A stretch of 64,000 nucleotides of DNA from positions 36,431,335-36,495,334 of the forward strand of contig CM071930.1 in assembly GCA_016081115.2 (NCBI GenBank), in the 5' to 3' direction. Source of the DNA: Rehmannia glutinosa (lineage: Eukaryota; Streptophyta; Magnoliopsida; Lamiales; Orobanchaceae). The notes under the pieces are model-generated. The model did no database searches. It saw only the letters and a list, made by a program, of their open reading frames with translations, and was not told the DNA's origin. This document shows positions 8,819 through 20,250 of the stretch, one piece after another. Each line of letters starts with the position of its first letter. The stretch's first letter is position 1. Made by a program: the position numbers and the translations under genes.

Positions 8819-10329
8819 AGTTAGGAATTTATTTGTTAAATTTTGATGATACCATGTAAAACTTAGACTAGGAAGTTGACACCCCATTTCCCTTGTAATT
8901 CTATATTGTAATAGATAGGACTGGAAGAGCTGAGTTAAGTCAGCTAAGTCAAGATTACAAGAAGACAACTGCGGACTAAATGAAGACTCTGCTGTGTGTC
9001 AGCTGAGTATGACCAGGAAGGAAGTCAAGGACTCGACTGAAGGAGAGTCAGCTGAGGAACAACTGTGAGAAGTGTTAGTCAAAACAACTCAAGAAGCCAA
9101 GTCTATCAGTTGAAGTGATAGTTGAGTCAATCCCATGATTGGAGCAGACTCAAGTCACATGGGGTAAAGCGTGATAAAGTGAAGACAATCGAGATCCGTT
9201 GAATAAAGTCAAGAATATTACTCGATATAGTAATATATCAAGTCGCGGATCTTAAAGTGTTTGGCCCATAATTGTGCAAAAGGAATGAGCCAATGGGAAA
9301 CACGCATCTTTGTGTCGAACCGCAAAATTTGGAATGCCATTTAATACGAGGAAAGGTCAACATCACAAAGGCCGCAGACCAAGACAAGACAAGCCAACGA
9401 ACACAAAGTGACATTTGAAACTAGCCTATCTCTTCAACGGGCAAATCTCAAATGTGCACTATAAAAGGCTGAGGAAGCTATTGAGAAAAGGTTACGAATG
9501 ACACAAACTTTTTAAGCACTATTCAAGCAATTAACTTGCAAGTTCTCAAAGCTTATCAAGACATTCCTCAAGCCTAAAACTCAAAGAAACTCGATCCAAC
9601 AAAAGTTGTGAAGGAGAGACAACTTCAATCAGTTGAAAAGGAAACATTTGAAAATCAAAAGGGTCTACTTTCAAAGTTGAAGGATTGTAGAAAGGTTCAA
9701 GGTCGAACCAAGTATCAAGTTTGTTGGAGGGCTTCGTGATCAAATCCAAGAACTTGAGAAGTGAGCTCTAGTAGCTGCGTAGCCTCATGAAGAAGTTCGA
9801 GTCGCAAGAGAAGTTTGTGTGTGATCAAGGCTATCTCAGGATCGATAACCGCTTTGTAAAGCGATCACATTACTTAGTGGATTCCTCCAGGAGTTGGAGA
9901 AGAGAGGACTATAAGAATTACCTCATCTTCGAACCTCAATAAAAATACTTGTGTCAATTTACTTTCAGCATTTTCATTCCTGCACATTTACTTTATATCT
10001 GCTGTTAGTTTATATTTGCTATCCAACTGATAAATAACTAAGTGCTAAAATCAAGCTTTAAATTAATCAAAGGGTGTTAAGTCTTCCATTGTTAAAAACC
10101 AAATTAGCCAAGTTAAGTATTTGGCTTGGAAATGGAGTTACACTATCAACAAACTCTATCAGTCGTTGAGTGGGTAACTTATTTGAATAGCCAACTTAGC
10201 TGTCCCCCAAGGACACTGGCGATTTGAGTCAACTCTATCGATCAATTTAAAAGGACTAAAATCGAAAATTTGGTAAGGTTTATTCAACCCCCCCTTCTAA
10301 ACCTTACACCACACCCTTTGGGACCTACA
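8819..10329 (+). repeat. S2: full plus-oriented 5' LTR (about 1.5 kb)
   Basis: It begins GTTAGGAATTTATTTG (TG degraded to AG) followed by the family signature TTTTGATGATACCATG and ends GGGACCTACA at 10329, directly before a primer binding site. A TATA box (TATAAAAG, 9460-9467) lies mid-LTR. Together with S1 it forms an inverted LTR pair. Confidence 0.88.
9460..9467 (+). promoter_or_regulatory. TATA box of the S2 LTR
   Basis: GCACTATAAAAGGCTGAGG is the pol II core promoter of this LTR family. The same block is recognisable in the S4, S5 and SB LTRs. The S3 copy has GATAAAAGG at 12171-12180 and is probably weakened. Confidence 0.7.
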
Positions 10330-10331
10330 AG

Positions 10332-10343
10332 TGGTGTCAGAGC
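10332..10343 (+). promoter_or_regulatory. Primer binding site of S2
   Basis: TGGTGTCAGAGC differs by one base from TGGTATCAGAGC, the complement of the initiator tRNA-Met 3' end used by plant copia elements. It begins 3 bases after the LTR end. Confidence 0.85.
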
Positions 10344-10455
10344 GGTTGGTTGATTGAGCCTTCAGCACTAGTTACTGAACTAGATCTCTATCTTTTCAAA
10401 AGATATAACACTTGTATTTTTCGAAGTCTTTCATTTTAAAAGCAAAGTTATTATC

Positions 10456-11403
10456 ATGGAAGCAAATCTAACTCGGTTGGTTCATTGAGCCTTCCGCACT
10501 GTTTACTGTTGAAGAATTTGATGACTGGAAAATTCGCATGCGAGTGCTCATCTATCCGCTTTACATGATGAAATGTGGCTAGTGATAGAGGATGGGCCAT
10601 TGGAAATTTACAAAGTCAACACTGTTGTAAGAGCTGCACCTGCAGCTGAAGGAGAAGTTGCAGAAGAAAGACCAGTCATGGTTGAAAAACCAAGAACTGA
10701 ATGGACAAATAAAGATATGAAGAGATATAACCTGGACAATGTGGCCAAAGATATACTCTACAAGACATTGGACAAAGCCATGTTCAATAAAGTCAAATCT
10801 TGCAAATCTGCAAAAGAAATTTGGGATAAGCTGACCTTAATTTGTGAAGGATCAGAACAAATTAAGAAAAATAAATTAACTATTGCTGTTCAAAAATTTG
10901 AAAATTTTAAAATATTTGCAGGTGAAACTCTGGATCAGCTGGATGACATATTTACTGAGATAACAAATGAGCTTTCAACTCTTGGGAAAGAATATACACA
11001 TAAAAAGATGTGTATAAAGATTTTAAGAGCCCTCCCAGCTGAATGGGAAATGAAGGTCATGACCCTGAGATATTCAATGGACCTCTCAAGAACATCTAAC
11101 CATGAGCTATTCTCAGACCTTAAAGCTTATGAATTTCAGCTGACAAGGAAAGAGCAGGAGAAAACAACTGTGCCCAAGACAACTGCATTGTTGGCTAGTA
11201 ATGGGAAAAGAGCTGAGCCAAAGAATACCATTGACCAGGAGGAGATTGCCCTCATGGTGAAAAGATTCAACAAGTTCTTCAATAAGAACTATAAGAGGAA
11301 CAATGGTGAAATCTCCAGAAGACATTGAACACCTTCCAAGGTAAGGGAAGACAGGTCGCCCAAGAGAGCTGAGCATCAAAGAGCTGATTATCAGAGAGCT
11401 GAA
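10456..11403 (+). pseudogene. S2 gag fragment with a patched 5' end
   Basis: The conserved start MEANLTR is present at 10456, but after seven codons the frame runs into inserted leader sequence and a TGA. From 10513 the gag reading resumes (VEEFDDW), and from 10573 a 251-codon frame covers the capsid-like region (WLVIEDGPL, AKDILYKTLDK, CKSAKEIWDKLTLICEGSEQ, LPAEWEMKVM, SNHELFSDLKAYEF). This is the UBN2-like copia gag fold. A TGA falls near 11326, and the coding sequence then joins an LTR end at 11403-11404, so the zinc knuckle and all of pol are deleted. The gene cannot make a working particle protein. Confidence 0.9.
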
Positions 11404-11543
11404 TAACCAACTTAGATGTCCTCCAATGACACAACTGATTTGAGTCAACTCTGTTGAACAATTTAAAAGGACTAAAATCAAAAATTTGGTAAGGTTTATT
11501 CAACCCCTTCTAAACCTTACACCACACCCCCTTTGGACCTACA
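11404..11543 (+). repeat. S2: 140-bp end fragment of an LTR fused to gag
   Basis: The sequence from TAACCAACTTAGATG to GGACCTACA equals the last 140 bp of the family LTR (compare 12917-13055). It follows gag without pol, third ORF or polypurine tract. The junction lies in AGCTGAA, present in both parent sequences, so an internal deletion by template switching or microhomology repair is likely. Confidence 0.85.
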
Positions 11544-13055
11544 AAATTTATTTGTTAGATTTTGATGATACCATGTAAAACTTAGACTAGGAAGTTGACA
11601 CCCCATTTAAAAGAGCTGAGTGAAGTCAGCTAAGTCAAGAATGCAAGATGTCAACAGCAGACTAGAGTGAAGACTCTGCTGTGTGTCAGCTGAGTATGGC
11701 CAAGAAGGAAGACAAGGACTCGACTGAAGGAAAGCCAACTGAAGAACAACTGTGTGAAGTATGAGGAAGTGTCAGTCAAGTCAATGAAAGGAGCCAAGTC
11801 TAACAATTGAAGTGACAGTTGAGTCATTCTCATGATTGGAGCAGACTCAAGTCAAAGGGGTAAAGACATCAGTCAAGTTAAGACAATTGACATTGATCCG
11901 TTGGAAGGAAGTCAAGAATATTACTCGATATAGTAATATGTCCAAGCTGCTAGGTCTTAAAGTGTTTGGCCCAGAAACATGCAAAAGGAATAAGCCAATA
12001 GGAAACACTGAAGCATGTGTCGAGGACCGTAAAGGCTGCGGTGCCATTTAATACGAGGAAAGGTCAACATCACAAGTCTTTGTTGCAGGACAAGAAAAGA
12101 CAAGCCGACGGACAAGAAGTGTCATTTGAAAATAGCTTATCTCTTCAACGGGCAAATTTTCAAATGAGCACGATAAAAGGCTCAGGAAGCATTTGAGAAA
12201 AGGTTACCAGAACCTAGCATGAACAAATCAAGCTATTATCAAGCAAGCATAACTGCGCAATTTTCTCAAGCTTATCGAGAAAATTCCTCAAGCCTAAAAC
12301 TTGAAGGAATTCGATCCAACATACACTTTGTGTAGGAAAGATTACTTCAATCAGTTGAAGAGGAAACATTTAAAGAACGAAAAAGTGGTCTACTCTCCAA
12401 GTTGAAGGAGCTGTAGAAAAGTTCAAGGTCGAACCAGGAGATTCAAGTTTGTTGGAAGGCTGTGTGATCAATTCCAAGGACTTGAAGGGAGCTGAAGTAG
12501 CAAGACAGCTGTTTTGTGAAGAAGCTGAGTCGCAGGAGAAGCCAGCTGTGTGATCAAGGCTGTCTCTAGACTGAGAACTACTTTGTAACTTGATATGTTA
12601 CCTAGTGGATTCCTCCAGGAGTTGGAGAAGAGTGGAGTAGAGGAATTACCCCACCCTCGAACCACTATAAAATTACTTGTGTCATTTACTTTCTTGCTTG
12701 TATTTTTCATATTTGCTGTTAAGTTAATTTGCTATCCAACTGATAAATAACAACTGATAAAACAAGTGTTAAAATGAGCTTTAATCAATCAAAAGGTATT
12801 AAGTCTTCCGCCATTAAAAACCAAATCAACTAAATTTAAGTGTCAGCTGATACAACCAAGTTATATTATCAATAGCTTAGTCAAGTCTATTAAGTGGGTA
12901 ACTTAGCTGAAGATAACCAACCTAGCTGTCCCCCAAGGACACAACTGATTTTAGTCAACTCTATTGAAATTCTTAAAAAGACTAAAAGTGAAAATTTGGT
13001 AAGGTATATTCAACCCCCCTTCTAAACCTTACACCACACCCCCTTGGGACCTACA
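11544..13055 (+). repeat. S3: second plus-oriented LTR (about 1.5 kb)
   Basis: It starts AATTTATTTGTTAGATTTTG (the terminal TGTTAGG is missing) directly behind the S2 LTR end. It runs to GGGACCTACA at 13055 and is followed by a primer binding site. It is collinear with 8819-10329 but differs by several indels, so the two LTRs are not a recent pair. Confidence 0.88.
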
Positions 13056-13057
13056 AG

Positions 13058-13068
13058 TGGTATCAGCG
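13058..13068 (+). promoter_or_regulatory. Degenerate primer binding site of S3
   Basis: TGGTATCAGCG follows the LTR end by 2 bases. It matches the initiator tRNA-Met site except at the 3' side, where GAGC is changed. Confidence 0.75.
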
Positions 13069-13180
13069 TGCTTGGTTCATTGAGCCTTCCGTACTGGTTA
13101 CTGAACTGGATCTAAATCTTTTTCAAAGGTTTAACACTTGTGTTTTCAAAGTCTTTCTTCTTTAAAGCAAAGTTATTATA

Positions 13181-13262
13181 ATGGAAGCAAATCTAACTCG
13201 TATTCTAATGTTCAATGTGGTAGAGTTTGATGACTGGAAGATTCGTATGTAGGCTCATCTCA
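13181..13262 (+). pseudogene. S3 gag stub (about 25 codons)
   Basis: The conserved gag start is present (MEANLTR, then FNVVEFDDW) with a TAG in place of a Gln codon. After about 75 bases the sequence continues as a minus-oriented LTR. The boundary is in the shared motif CAGCTC. Only the first few gag codons remain. Confidence 0.85.
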
Positions 13263-14249
13263 GCTCTCTTCAAACTCTTGGAATTGATCACACAGCCTTC
13301 CAACGAGCTCAAATCTTCTGGTTCGACCTTGAACCTTACTACAACTCCTTCAACCTTGGAGAGTAGACCCCTTTAGTTCTTTAAATTGTTTTCTCGTCAA
13401 CTTGATGAAGTATTCTTTCCTTCACTGAATGTGTTGGATCGAGTTCCTTCGATTTTAGGCTTGAGGAATATCTATGAAAGTTTGAGAGTAATTTTGCAGG
13501 TTTGCTTGCTTGCTTTTGCTTGTAAAATCTGTGAAATTGGTTTAGATTCGTAACCTCTCTCATTTGGTTCTTCAACCTTTTATAGTGCTTATTTGAAAAT
13601 TTTCCCGTTGAAGAGATATGTAATTTTCAAATAGCACTTCTGGTCGTTGGCTTGTCTTTTCTTGATCTGCAGCTTGTGATGGTGATATTTCCTCGTATTA
13701 AATGTTGTCTGCAGCTTTTCAGGTCCTGACACAAGCTCAGTGCTTCCCATTGGTTTATTATTCTATTTGCTCGCTTCTGGGATGAGCACTTCTAGACATG
13801 GCAGCATGGACGTATTACTATATTAAGTAAATTCCTTGACTTCTGCGAAACGGATTAATATCAGTCGACTTAGACTTGACAGTTGCCTTTACCTCTTTGA
13901 CTTGAGTCAGCTCCAACCTTTTAGGAATGACTCAAGTATCTGTCAACTGGAAGACTTGGCTCTTAACTGACTTGACTGTCACTTCTTTATCCTTTACTCA
14001 GTTGTTCCACAGCTAGGTCTCTTCTTCAGTCGAGTTTGAGACTTTTATCTTGACTACACACAACTGACACACAACTGAGTCTTCACTTCAATCTTCAGTT
14101 GACTCTTGTATTCTTCAACATAGCTGACTCCAACTCAGCTCATTCAGTCCTATCTATTACAAATAGAAATACAAAGGAAATGGGGTGCCAACTTCCTATT
14201 CTAAGTTTTACATGGTATCATCAAAATCTAATAATAAATTTTCTTAACA
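13255..14249 (-). repeat. S4 3' LTR, truncated (995 bp)
   Basis: The minus strand begins TGTTAAGAAAATTTATTATT followed by AGATTTTGATGATACC at 14249 and contains the family TATA box (complement of 13577-13584). It stops at 13255, about 500 bp short of the usual GGGACCTACA end, where it meets the S3 gag stub. S3 and S4 therefore face each other. Confidence 0.88.
13577..13584 (-). promoter_or_regulatory. TATA box of the S4 3' LTR
   Basis: The minus strand reads CACTATAAAAGGTTGA, collinear with the S2 TATA box. Read outward, this promoter points toward the S3 gag stub and LTR. Confidence 0.6.
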
Positions 14250-14263
14250 ATTTCTCCATTTTT
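14250..14263 (-). promoter_or_regulatory. Polypurine tract of S4
   Basis: The minus strand reads AAAAATGGAGAAAT immediately before the LTR TGTTAAG. SB has AAAAAGGGGAAAT at the same place. It would prime plus-strand synthesis. Confidence 0.75.
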
Positions 14264-14577
14264 GATGATGCCAAAACTTAAATAATTACAACAACAAAAA
14301 AAGTAGTGCAGTAACAAACAATGTATGTTTTGAATATGTCAATTTTATTGATCATACCATTCTTGTACTTTACAAATTGCACTTTACAAAGCTGTTTCAT
14401 AGTATACTCTACACACTGTATCTGAGCTATACTATCTATTACATTATATCAGAGCTCCTTATTGTACTAGATTACAACAGGTATCAGAGCAAAATAGGAA
14501 AGATGATATTACAAGAAAAACTTACAAAACTTGTATTTACAATTAAGTAAAATACACTGAAGGGGTTACAGTCGTCT
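14264..14577 (-). other. S4 non-coding stretch between third ORF and polypurine tract
   Basis: About 310 bp of AT-rich DNA lies after the third ORF stop. It is shared with SB (29522-29762) at low similarity. No gene is seen. Confidence 0.6.
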
Positions 14578-17500
14578 TCAACGCCTTAGTTGCTTCCTTC
14601 TTCTCTCTTCATCTTCAACTTTCCTTCTATTTTCCTCAGCTCTTCTTCTCAACCTGTCTTCTTCTTCTTTCTTATTTCTTTCATAGGCGCGCTTAGTAGC
14701 AGGGTCTTCCCTTCGCCGCCTTTCCTCCCATTCTCTGTTGACTCTTTCATTCTCAGCCTCCTGTCTTCTTCTTGTCTCCTCATTCTTGGGCTCCACTTCA
14801 AGTTTAGCAAGAGCATCGAAGCCATCCCAGTAATTGATCCCTTTCTTATGTGGATCAATGAATCTTGTATTTGTAGGTCTTGTCTGTGGTGGAGTGCCTC
14901 TGCCTCTTCCACCACTTCCAAACCTTCCCCTCCCTATGTGTGACTCAGTTCCTCCCCTAGGAGTGTACTGTACTGGTGCCTTTCCAGTCGAGTGACTACT
15001 GGAACTTTGCTGCTTCTCAGCTGATCTGCACAATTCAAGATCTTTTTTCCAGTACAAGTCCCACACGAGCGGTAGAGTCATGTTCTTGAAATAACTTTCA
15101 TCTTCTAGAGTTTGAAACTCCTCTAGTGATCTTGGTTCAGATCCAGCATCGGGCATCGTGATTTCTCTAGAGGGTTTTATTGCTGGGGAATCTTTCAGTA
15201 ATCCAGTTGGGGGGCCATCGAATCTTTCTTTGATATCTTTGATGCTCTCGGAGTGCTTCTCAGCTACCTTTTCAAATTCAGCTTCCATGGCCTTTCTCGA
15301 CTGCTTGACTGCCATTTCACTTTCTCCTCTATGGCTAGCTCCTTTGGTAGTCTGCTGAGAATCGAGGCTATTACTTCTCTTTGCTGTGGGGTCTTAGCAA
15401 ATGTTATCTTCATCGGAGGTTTCTTCACAGAACTTCCTTTCCCCTTGCTTGCTTCTCTCTTTATCACTCCCTTGCCATTCCTTTAATTCCTTCATAGCTT
15501 CATCTTCCCCTTTTCTGGCATCATCACCAAGGGGTAGAGCCAGGTTAGGGAAAATACCACTTAGGAGGAAATCAAGTTTGTTGTTCGTAGAGTCATGCTT
15601 GTCATGGGTCTTTGAGTATGCTGCTCTAAATTCCAACCTCAAAGCATTGGACTCAGCTTCCATCAGCTTCATTTCTATCTGGAGCACCTTAATATGCTAT
15701 TTAACATTGGCCTCCATTCTTGAGATTTCAGATTTGTGTTGAAGCTTGAGCAACTCCATGTTAGACCTATGTGACTCATCCATCCAAAATATGTGGTCCC
15801 TTTGCCTCTGCTGGAACTTGAGGTTATCTGAGCTCCTCGATGTCACTGTCACTGCTGTCAGTTGAGTCCATGGCAAACTTAGGTACATCTGTAAATGGGC
15901 AAGTGTGGGGCTTTTCCAATTCTTCAATAGCCTTTGCCTTCTCCAAGGCTCTTTGTTTCTCTTCATCCCTCCTTTGAGAAAGAATGGTCATACAGAAATA
16001 AGGATCAAGGGCGGAGCTAATAGCTATGTTACCCAAGAAGCTTAATAGCTCCTCTTCTTCTTTTTCAATAAACTCCGGGCTCTGGAATTGATATCTTGAG
16101 TAACTCAACTTCCAGCTTCTCCATACCCTCAGTCTATCCTGAATATTAGGATAAACAAGAGACATCATTACCACATCATCATCACCTCCTTCTTCCTATT
16201 CAGGAGCGAGTGGAGCATGTTCCTCCTCAGGTTCTCTTGCATCCGTTTGAGGGGACTGAACAACTATCTCTTCTGTTGCTCAGTAGTCTCAGCTCCATGT
16301 TCCTAGGGATGGCAATGGGGCGGGTTGGTTAGGACCCAGACCCGCCCCATGCCTGGAGCGGGGCGCGGCGACCTGCCACAGGTTGCGGGGCGGGTTGACC
16401 CGTTCTGCCCTATTTTTAAATTAAATTAAATTAAAAAATGGAAAAAATATATATTTATAAAATATTTTTTTACAAAATTTATTATTATCAATTTATAAAT
16501 ATTAAATATAATATAAGAATACATAAAAATTGTATTATAATATATATTAAAATATATTTTAAAACTAAAAATTCTAGGCGGGCGGGGTGGGGCGGATACC
16601 CACGGGGCGGAAGTGATACCCAGACCCGCCCCGCCCCACCTCGGGTCACGGGGAGGGGCAACCCAAATAGGGCGGGCCAGGGTGGGTACCCACGGGTCGG
16701 GTCAAAATTGCCATCCTTACATGTTCCTCATTGCCTCTCGAGCAGTGGGTCTTCAAACGATCTTGATCCACATCAGCAGTCTTCACGACTTCCGTGGTGA
16801 CCACTTCACCACTAGTAACTTCCTTTGGCTGCTCTTCCTGAGCTTCAACAGTCTCTTTCTGTGCAGGCTGAGTGTCAGACTCAGCTGGCCTCTACAGCTC
16901 GGACTTCTTGACTAACCTTCGTCTTTTAGTTGGAACCAGAGGAACTTCTGGCTCCACATTTTCAGGCTCATCGAATGTTAAAGCCTTTTCTCCTGTTTGC
17001 TGCTTCTTAGACGCAACTGCATTTCTAGGCACAATAGTGCACCTCTTCTTCACGACTGGAGAAGGTACTAGAGGTTCTTTCTCAGTCTTGGCTGTAGGGA
17101 TAGGTGCGACTTCCGCACTACTGCGGCAGGGGCAGTGCTTGGTGGACTTGGTCTGCCGAGGCAGGTCTTTGGCTTTTGCAACATCTCTCTTCTTCTTCTG
17201 AGTAGGCTTCAGAGAAGGAGTTGGAACAATTGCATCTGTGTGTTCTGGAACTGGATCAGCTGATTCACCTTCGCTGGTGTCAGCTCTTCGTGCATGTGCT
17301 TGCCTCTGAGCTCCAGAAAGATTCGCCTTGAACATCTTTTTATTGACATGGAAAGGCTTTCCATGCCTAAGGGCAATTCCCTTTCACGTCCATAAGATGG
17401 CCAATGTCCAGGACATATCCCAGCGAGCCACCAAATAGACCACCATCAGTAATGGTATTGTTAATTACATTCTGACAGATGCGGCTGAAACTGAACTCAG

Positions 17501-18032
17501 CCCAGTTGACCTTCTTTTCCTCCATGATCGAAGCTATCACGATTAGCTTTGTCCGAGACAGCTGATTAAAAGCTGCTGAATTTCATGTCAATGCATTTGG
17601 ACACGACGTCCATCAACTTATGATAATCTTCTTTGATCAAGGACTTTTTGGATGTGTAAACAGCCTTAGCAGCTGACTCTGGCTTGGCAATCTCCATCCA
17701 AGCTGCAACCAAGTTGACATCTTTCTCAACTATCTCCTTCACCCTCTTCCAAGGCGATTCTGATACTCAGATTATTTTGATGTCCTTGCTATGGACAGAT
17801 GATCTGATCTCCCCATCGTGAACCTCAGCGTTCACGTAGAACATTGCGACCTCTTCGGAGTAAGTGTGCGAGAACTCCATCGTGAGAAATCCCTTCAGGC
17901 CTTCTCCAACTTCTCAGCAATCTTTTTAACCAGGGCCTTATCAGCTCCCTGTTTCAGCATACCATTGAAATCCGCAGTTGACCCAGAGATAATTTTCTTG
18001 GACATTTTGACGAAATCATATGAAGCATCCAT
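14578..18032 (-). pseudogene. S4 third ORF (env-like position), unknown protein
   Basis: ATG at 18032 is chosen because S5 and S7 start at the same point. The N-terminal domain reads DASYDFVKMSKKI, then KQGADKALVKKIAEKLEK, before a frameshift. Later pieces are FKVNLSGAQRQAHARRADT (near 17300), a Pro/Glu/Lys-rich hinge, LLSFLGNIAISSAL (near 16040), a coiled coil (SNMELLKLQHKSEISRMEA, then KTHDKHDSTNNKLDFLLSGIFP) and a C terminus with an RGRG tract (near 14900) and a long E/R-rich helix. Removing the MITE leaves about 1,010 codons. I see no signal peptide or membrane segment, so an envelope function is not supported by what can be read. The position is that of SIRE-type env-like ORFs. Its role is unknown. 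Confidence 0.75.
16304..16719. mobile_element. hAT-type MITE, 416 bp, with perfect 8-bp TSD
   Basis: Terminal inverted repeats TAGGGATGGCAAT and ATTGCCATCCTTA (12 of 13 paired) are flanked by the 8-bp duplication CATGTTCC (16296-16303 and 16720-16727), the hallmark of hAT transposition. The arms are extremely GC-rich and complementary (GGGGCGGGTTGG on the left, CCCGCCCCGCCCC on the right) and the centre is almost pure A/T (16410-16570). There is no transposase, so it is non-autonomous. It interrupts the S4 third ORF, and S5 and SB lack it, so it came after the family split. Confidence 0.95.
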
Positions 18033-18574
18033 TTTCTCGAAAAATAACCTGTGAAATAGTAGTAGAACATTTCTTGAAGAACTAGGGTTTTTGAAGCTTA
18101 GCAGAGAGAAAACTTGAACTTGCTTGCTCAAGACGAGAGTGTTGTGAGGAGAGAGAAAAGTGGGTTTTGGTTTTTATGGGACGTGAGAGGACAATTTTTG
18201 GAATTTGAAAAGTTTGATCAAAATCAATGGTCAAGATTAAACCTTTGAAACCGCATTAATTTCCCCGCACTAAATGCATTAGCATTTATATCCAATCATA
18301 GGATAAACGTTTGCAGCTTTTGTTCTGACATCATAATTACGCTGACGTAATGCCCAAAAACATTCCCGCTCGCAGAAAATGACTGTGTTTTATCACTTAA
18401 CTCATAAATAACTCAGCTATCATCCAAAAGTGATTCAACTCTGCTTCTCTCTTCACATAAGATCACTCATTATCGGCTTAATCGATCTGGTGATTCCCCA
18501 TCTTGGTCAAGTTTTTCACTTTTGGAAAATGAAACTTTTGCCTATTTTTCATTTCTCTCTTATAGGTCTCTACT
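18033..18574 (-). promoter_or_regulatory. S4 spacer between pol and third ORF, promoter-like block
   Basis: On the minus strand this spacer contains the conserved TTACGTCAGCGTAATTATG block (about 18336-18354, with a TGACGTAA site on the other strand), ATTGGATATAAATG (near 18284-18297), a TATA-like CCCATAAAAACC (about 18169-18180) and a CT-rich leader before the third ORF. The TATA-like site is about 140 bp from the ATG, as in S5 and S7. I infer an internal promoter for the third ORF. Confidence 0.5.
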
Positions 18575-20250
18575 GATTGAGTCTTCTGAGTTTCCTAACT
18601 CAGATCAATTAAACCTAGCTCATTCTTAATCTCTCCAAATCTTTATTCACATAGAGACTTTGTGAATATGTCAGTAACTGCTTATCAATTGAGATGTATT
18701 CTAAATGATGTCTTTCTTTTCAACATGATCTCTTATAAAATGATATCTGACGTCAATGTGTTTTGTTCTTGAATGCAATACTGGATTCTGAGTAATTGCA
18801 ATAACACTTGTATTATCACACATAATTAAAATTTCTTTTTCTTCAATATCATAGTCTCGCAGCTGTTGTCTCATCCATAGAACTTGGGCACAATAGCTGC
18901 CCGCAGCTATTTACTCTGCTTCAGCTGTGAATGTAGCTATTGAATTTTGTTTCTTGCTGAACTAAGAAACCAATCTATTCCAAGCATTTGACACATACCT
19001 GAAGTACTCTTCCTGTCCACAATACATCCATCATAGTCTGAGTCTGAGTAGCCTACCAACTTGAATCCTCCATCCTTTGGATACCATAAGCCAACTTCTT
19101 GGCATCCCTTCAAATACTTTAGGATTCTCTTTGCTGCAGTCATGTGACTCTCTTTTGGTACATATTGAAATCTAGCACATACACTTACAACAAAGGTGAT
19201 GTGTGGCCTACTTGCTGTTAAATAGAGCAATGATCCAATTAGAGCTCTATATCTAGTTTCATCAACAGCTTTGCCTTCTGCATCCATATCCATCTTAATT
19301 GAAGTGTTCATAGGAATCTTCACCAATGACTTCTCTTCCATACCAAATTTTTTCATCAAATCTCTGGTATATTTGGTTTGACTTATGAAGGTTCCATCCT
19401 TCATTTGCTTGACTTGAAGTCCTAAGAAGAAAATCAGCTCTCCCATCATGTTCATTTCACACTTCCCTTGCATGAGGTTTGAGAACTTATCACACAACTC
19501 TTTGTTTGTGGATCCAAAGATGATATCATCCATATAGATTTGAAAAAGCAGTATAATCTCTACATCTTCAATTTTGAAGAGTGTTCTATCAACTTTTCCT
19601 TTGGTGAATCCATTGTCTGTTAGAAAATGTGACAATGTGTCATACCATGCTCTTGGTGCTTGTTTCAATCCATACAGTGCTTTCTTGAGCTTATAAACTT
19701 TGTCTCCAATAGTTTTCTGCTCAAAATCTGGAGGTTGTTCAACATAGACTTATTCTTCTAAAAGTCCATTAAGGAATGCACTTTTCACATCCATTTGATA
19801 TAGAGTGAAGTTCTTGTGTGCAGCATAAGCAAGAAACATTCTTATTGCTTCCAATCTAGCAACATGAGCAAAGGTTTCGTCAAAATCTATACCTTCCTCT
19901 GGGAAATACCCTTTGGCTACCAATCTTGCTTTGTTTCTTACTACAAATCCTTCCTCATTCATCTTGTTCCTGAATACCCACTTAGTACCAATAACATTTT
20001 GGTGAGTAAGCCTTTGAACTAATTCCCATACTTTGTTCCTTTCCAACTGATTCAACTCTTCATGCATAGCTTTGAATCCAATGTGTATCATCCAATGCTT
20101 GAGACACATCTTTAGGCTCTATCGGGAAATGAAACAAGTAAACATGGCTTCATGTGAGCTTTGGATCGATTCTTATTCAATCTCTAACATCTCCAATGAT
20201 TAACTCAGGTGGATGGTCTCTCAGCCATCTCACATCTGGTTGGAGTAAGT
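18575..20250 (-). pseudogene. S4 pol: reverse transcriptase and RNase H
   Basis: From the N terminus, 20109-19750 carries VIGTKWVFRNKMNEEGF, NKARLVAKGY, FDETFAHVARLEAIR and YQMDVKSAFLNG. After a short frame break, 19668-18937 carries YMDDIIFGSTNKEL (catalytic pair as YMDD), the connection domain and the RNase H start (KLVGYSDSDYDGC, STSGMCQM). RNase H then continues in broken frames toward 18575 with LADIFTK near 18660. RT and RNase H would make cDNA in cytoplasmic particles. At least two indels and several stops disable it. Most homology to S5 and S7 is retained. Confidence 0.9.

Noticed and set aside
16438..16915. Plus-strand frames across the hAT MITE
   Set aside because: They run through the AT core and GC arms of a non-coding MITE and into the antisense of the third ORF.
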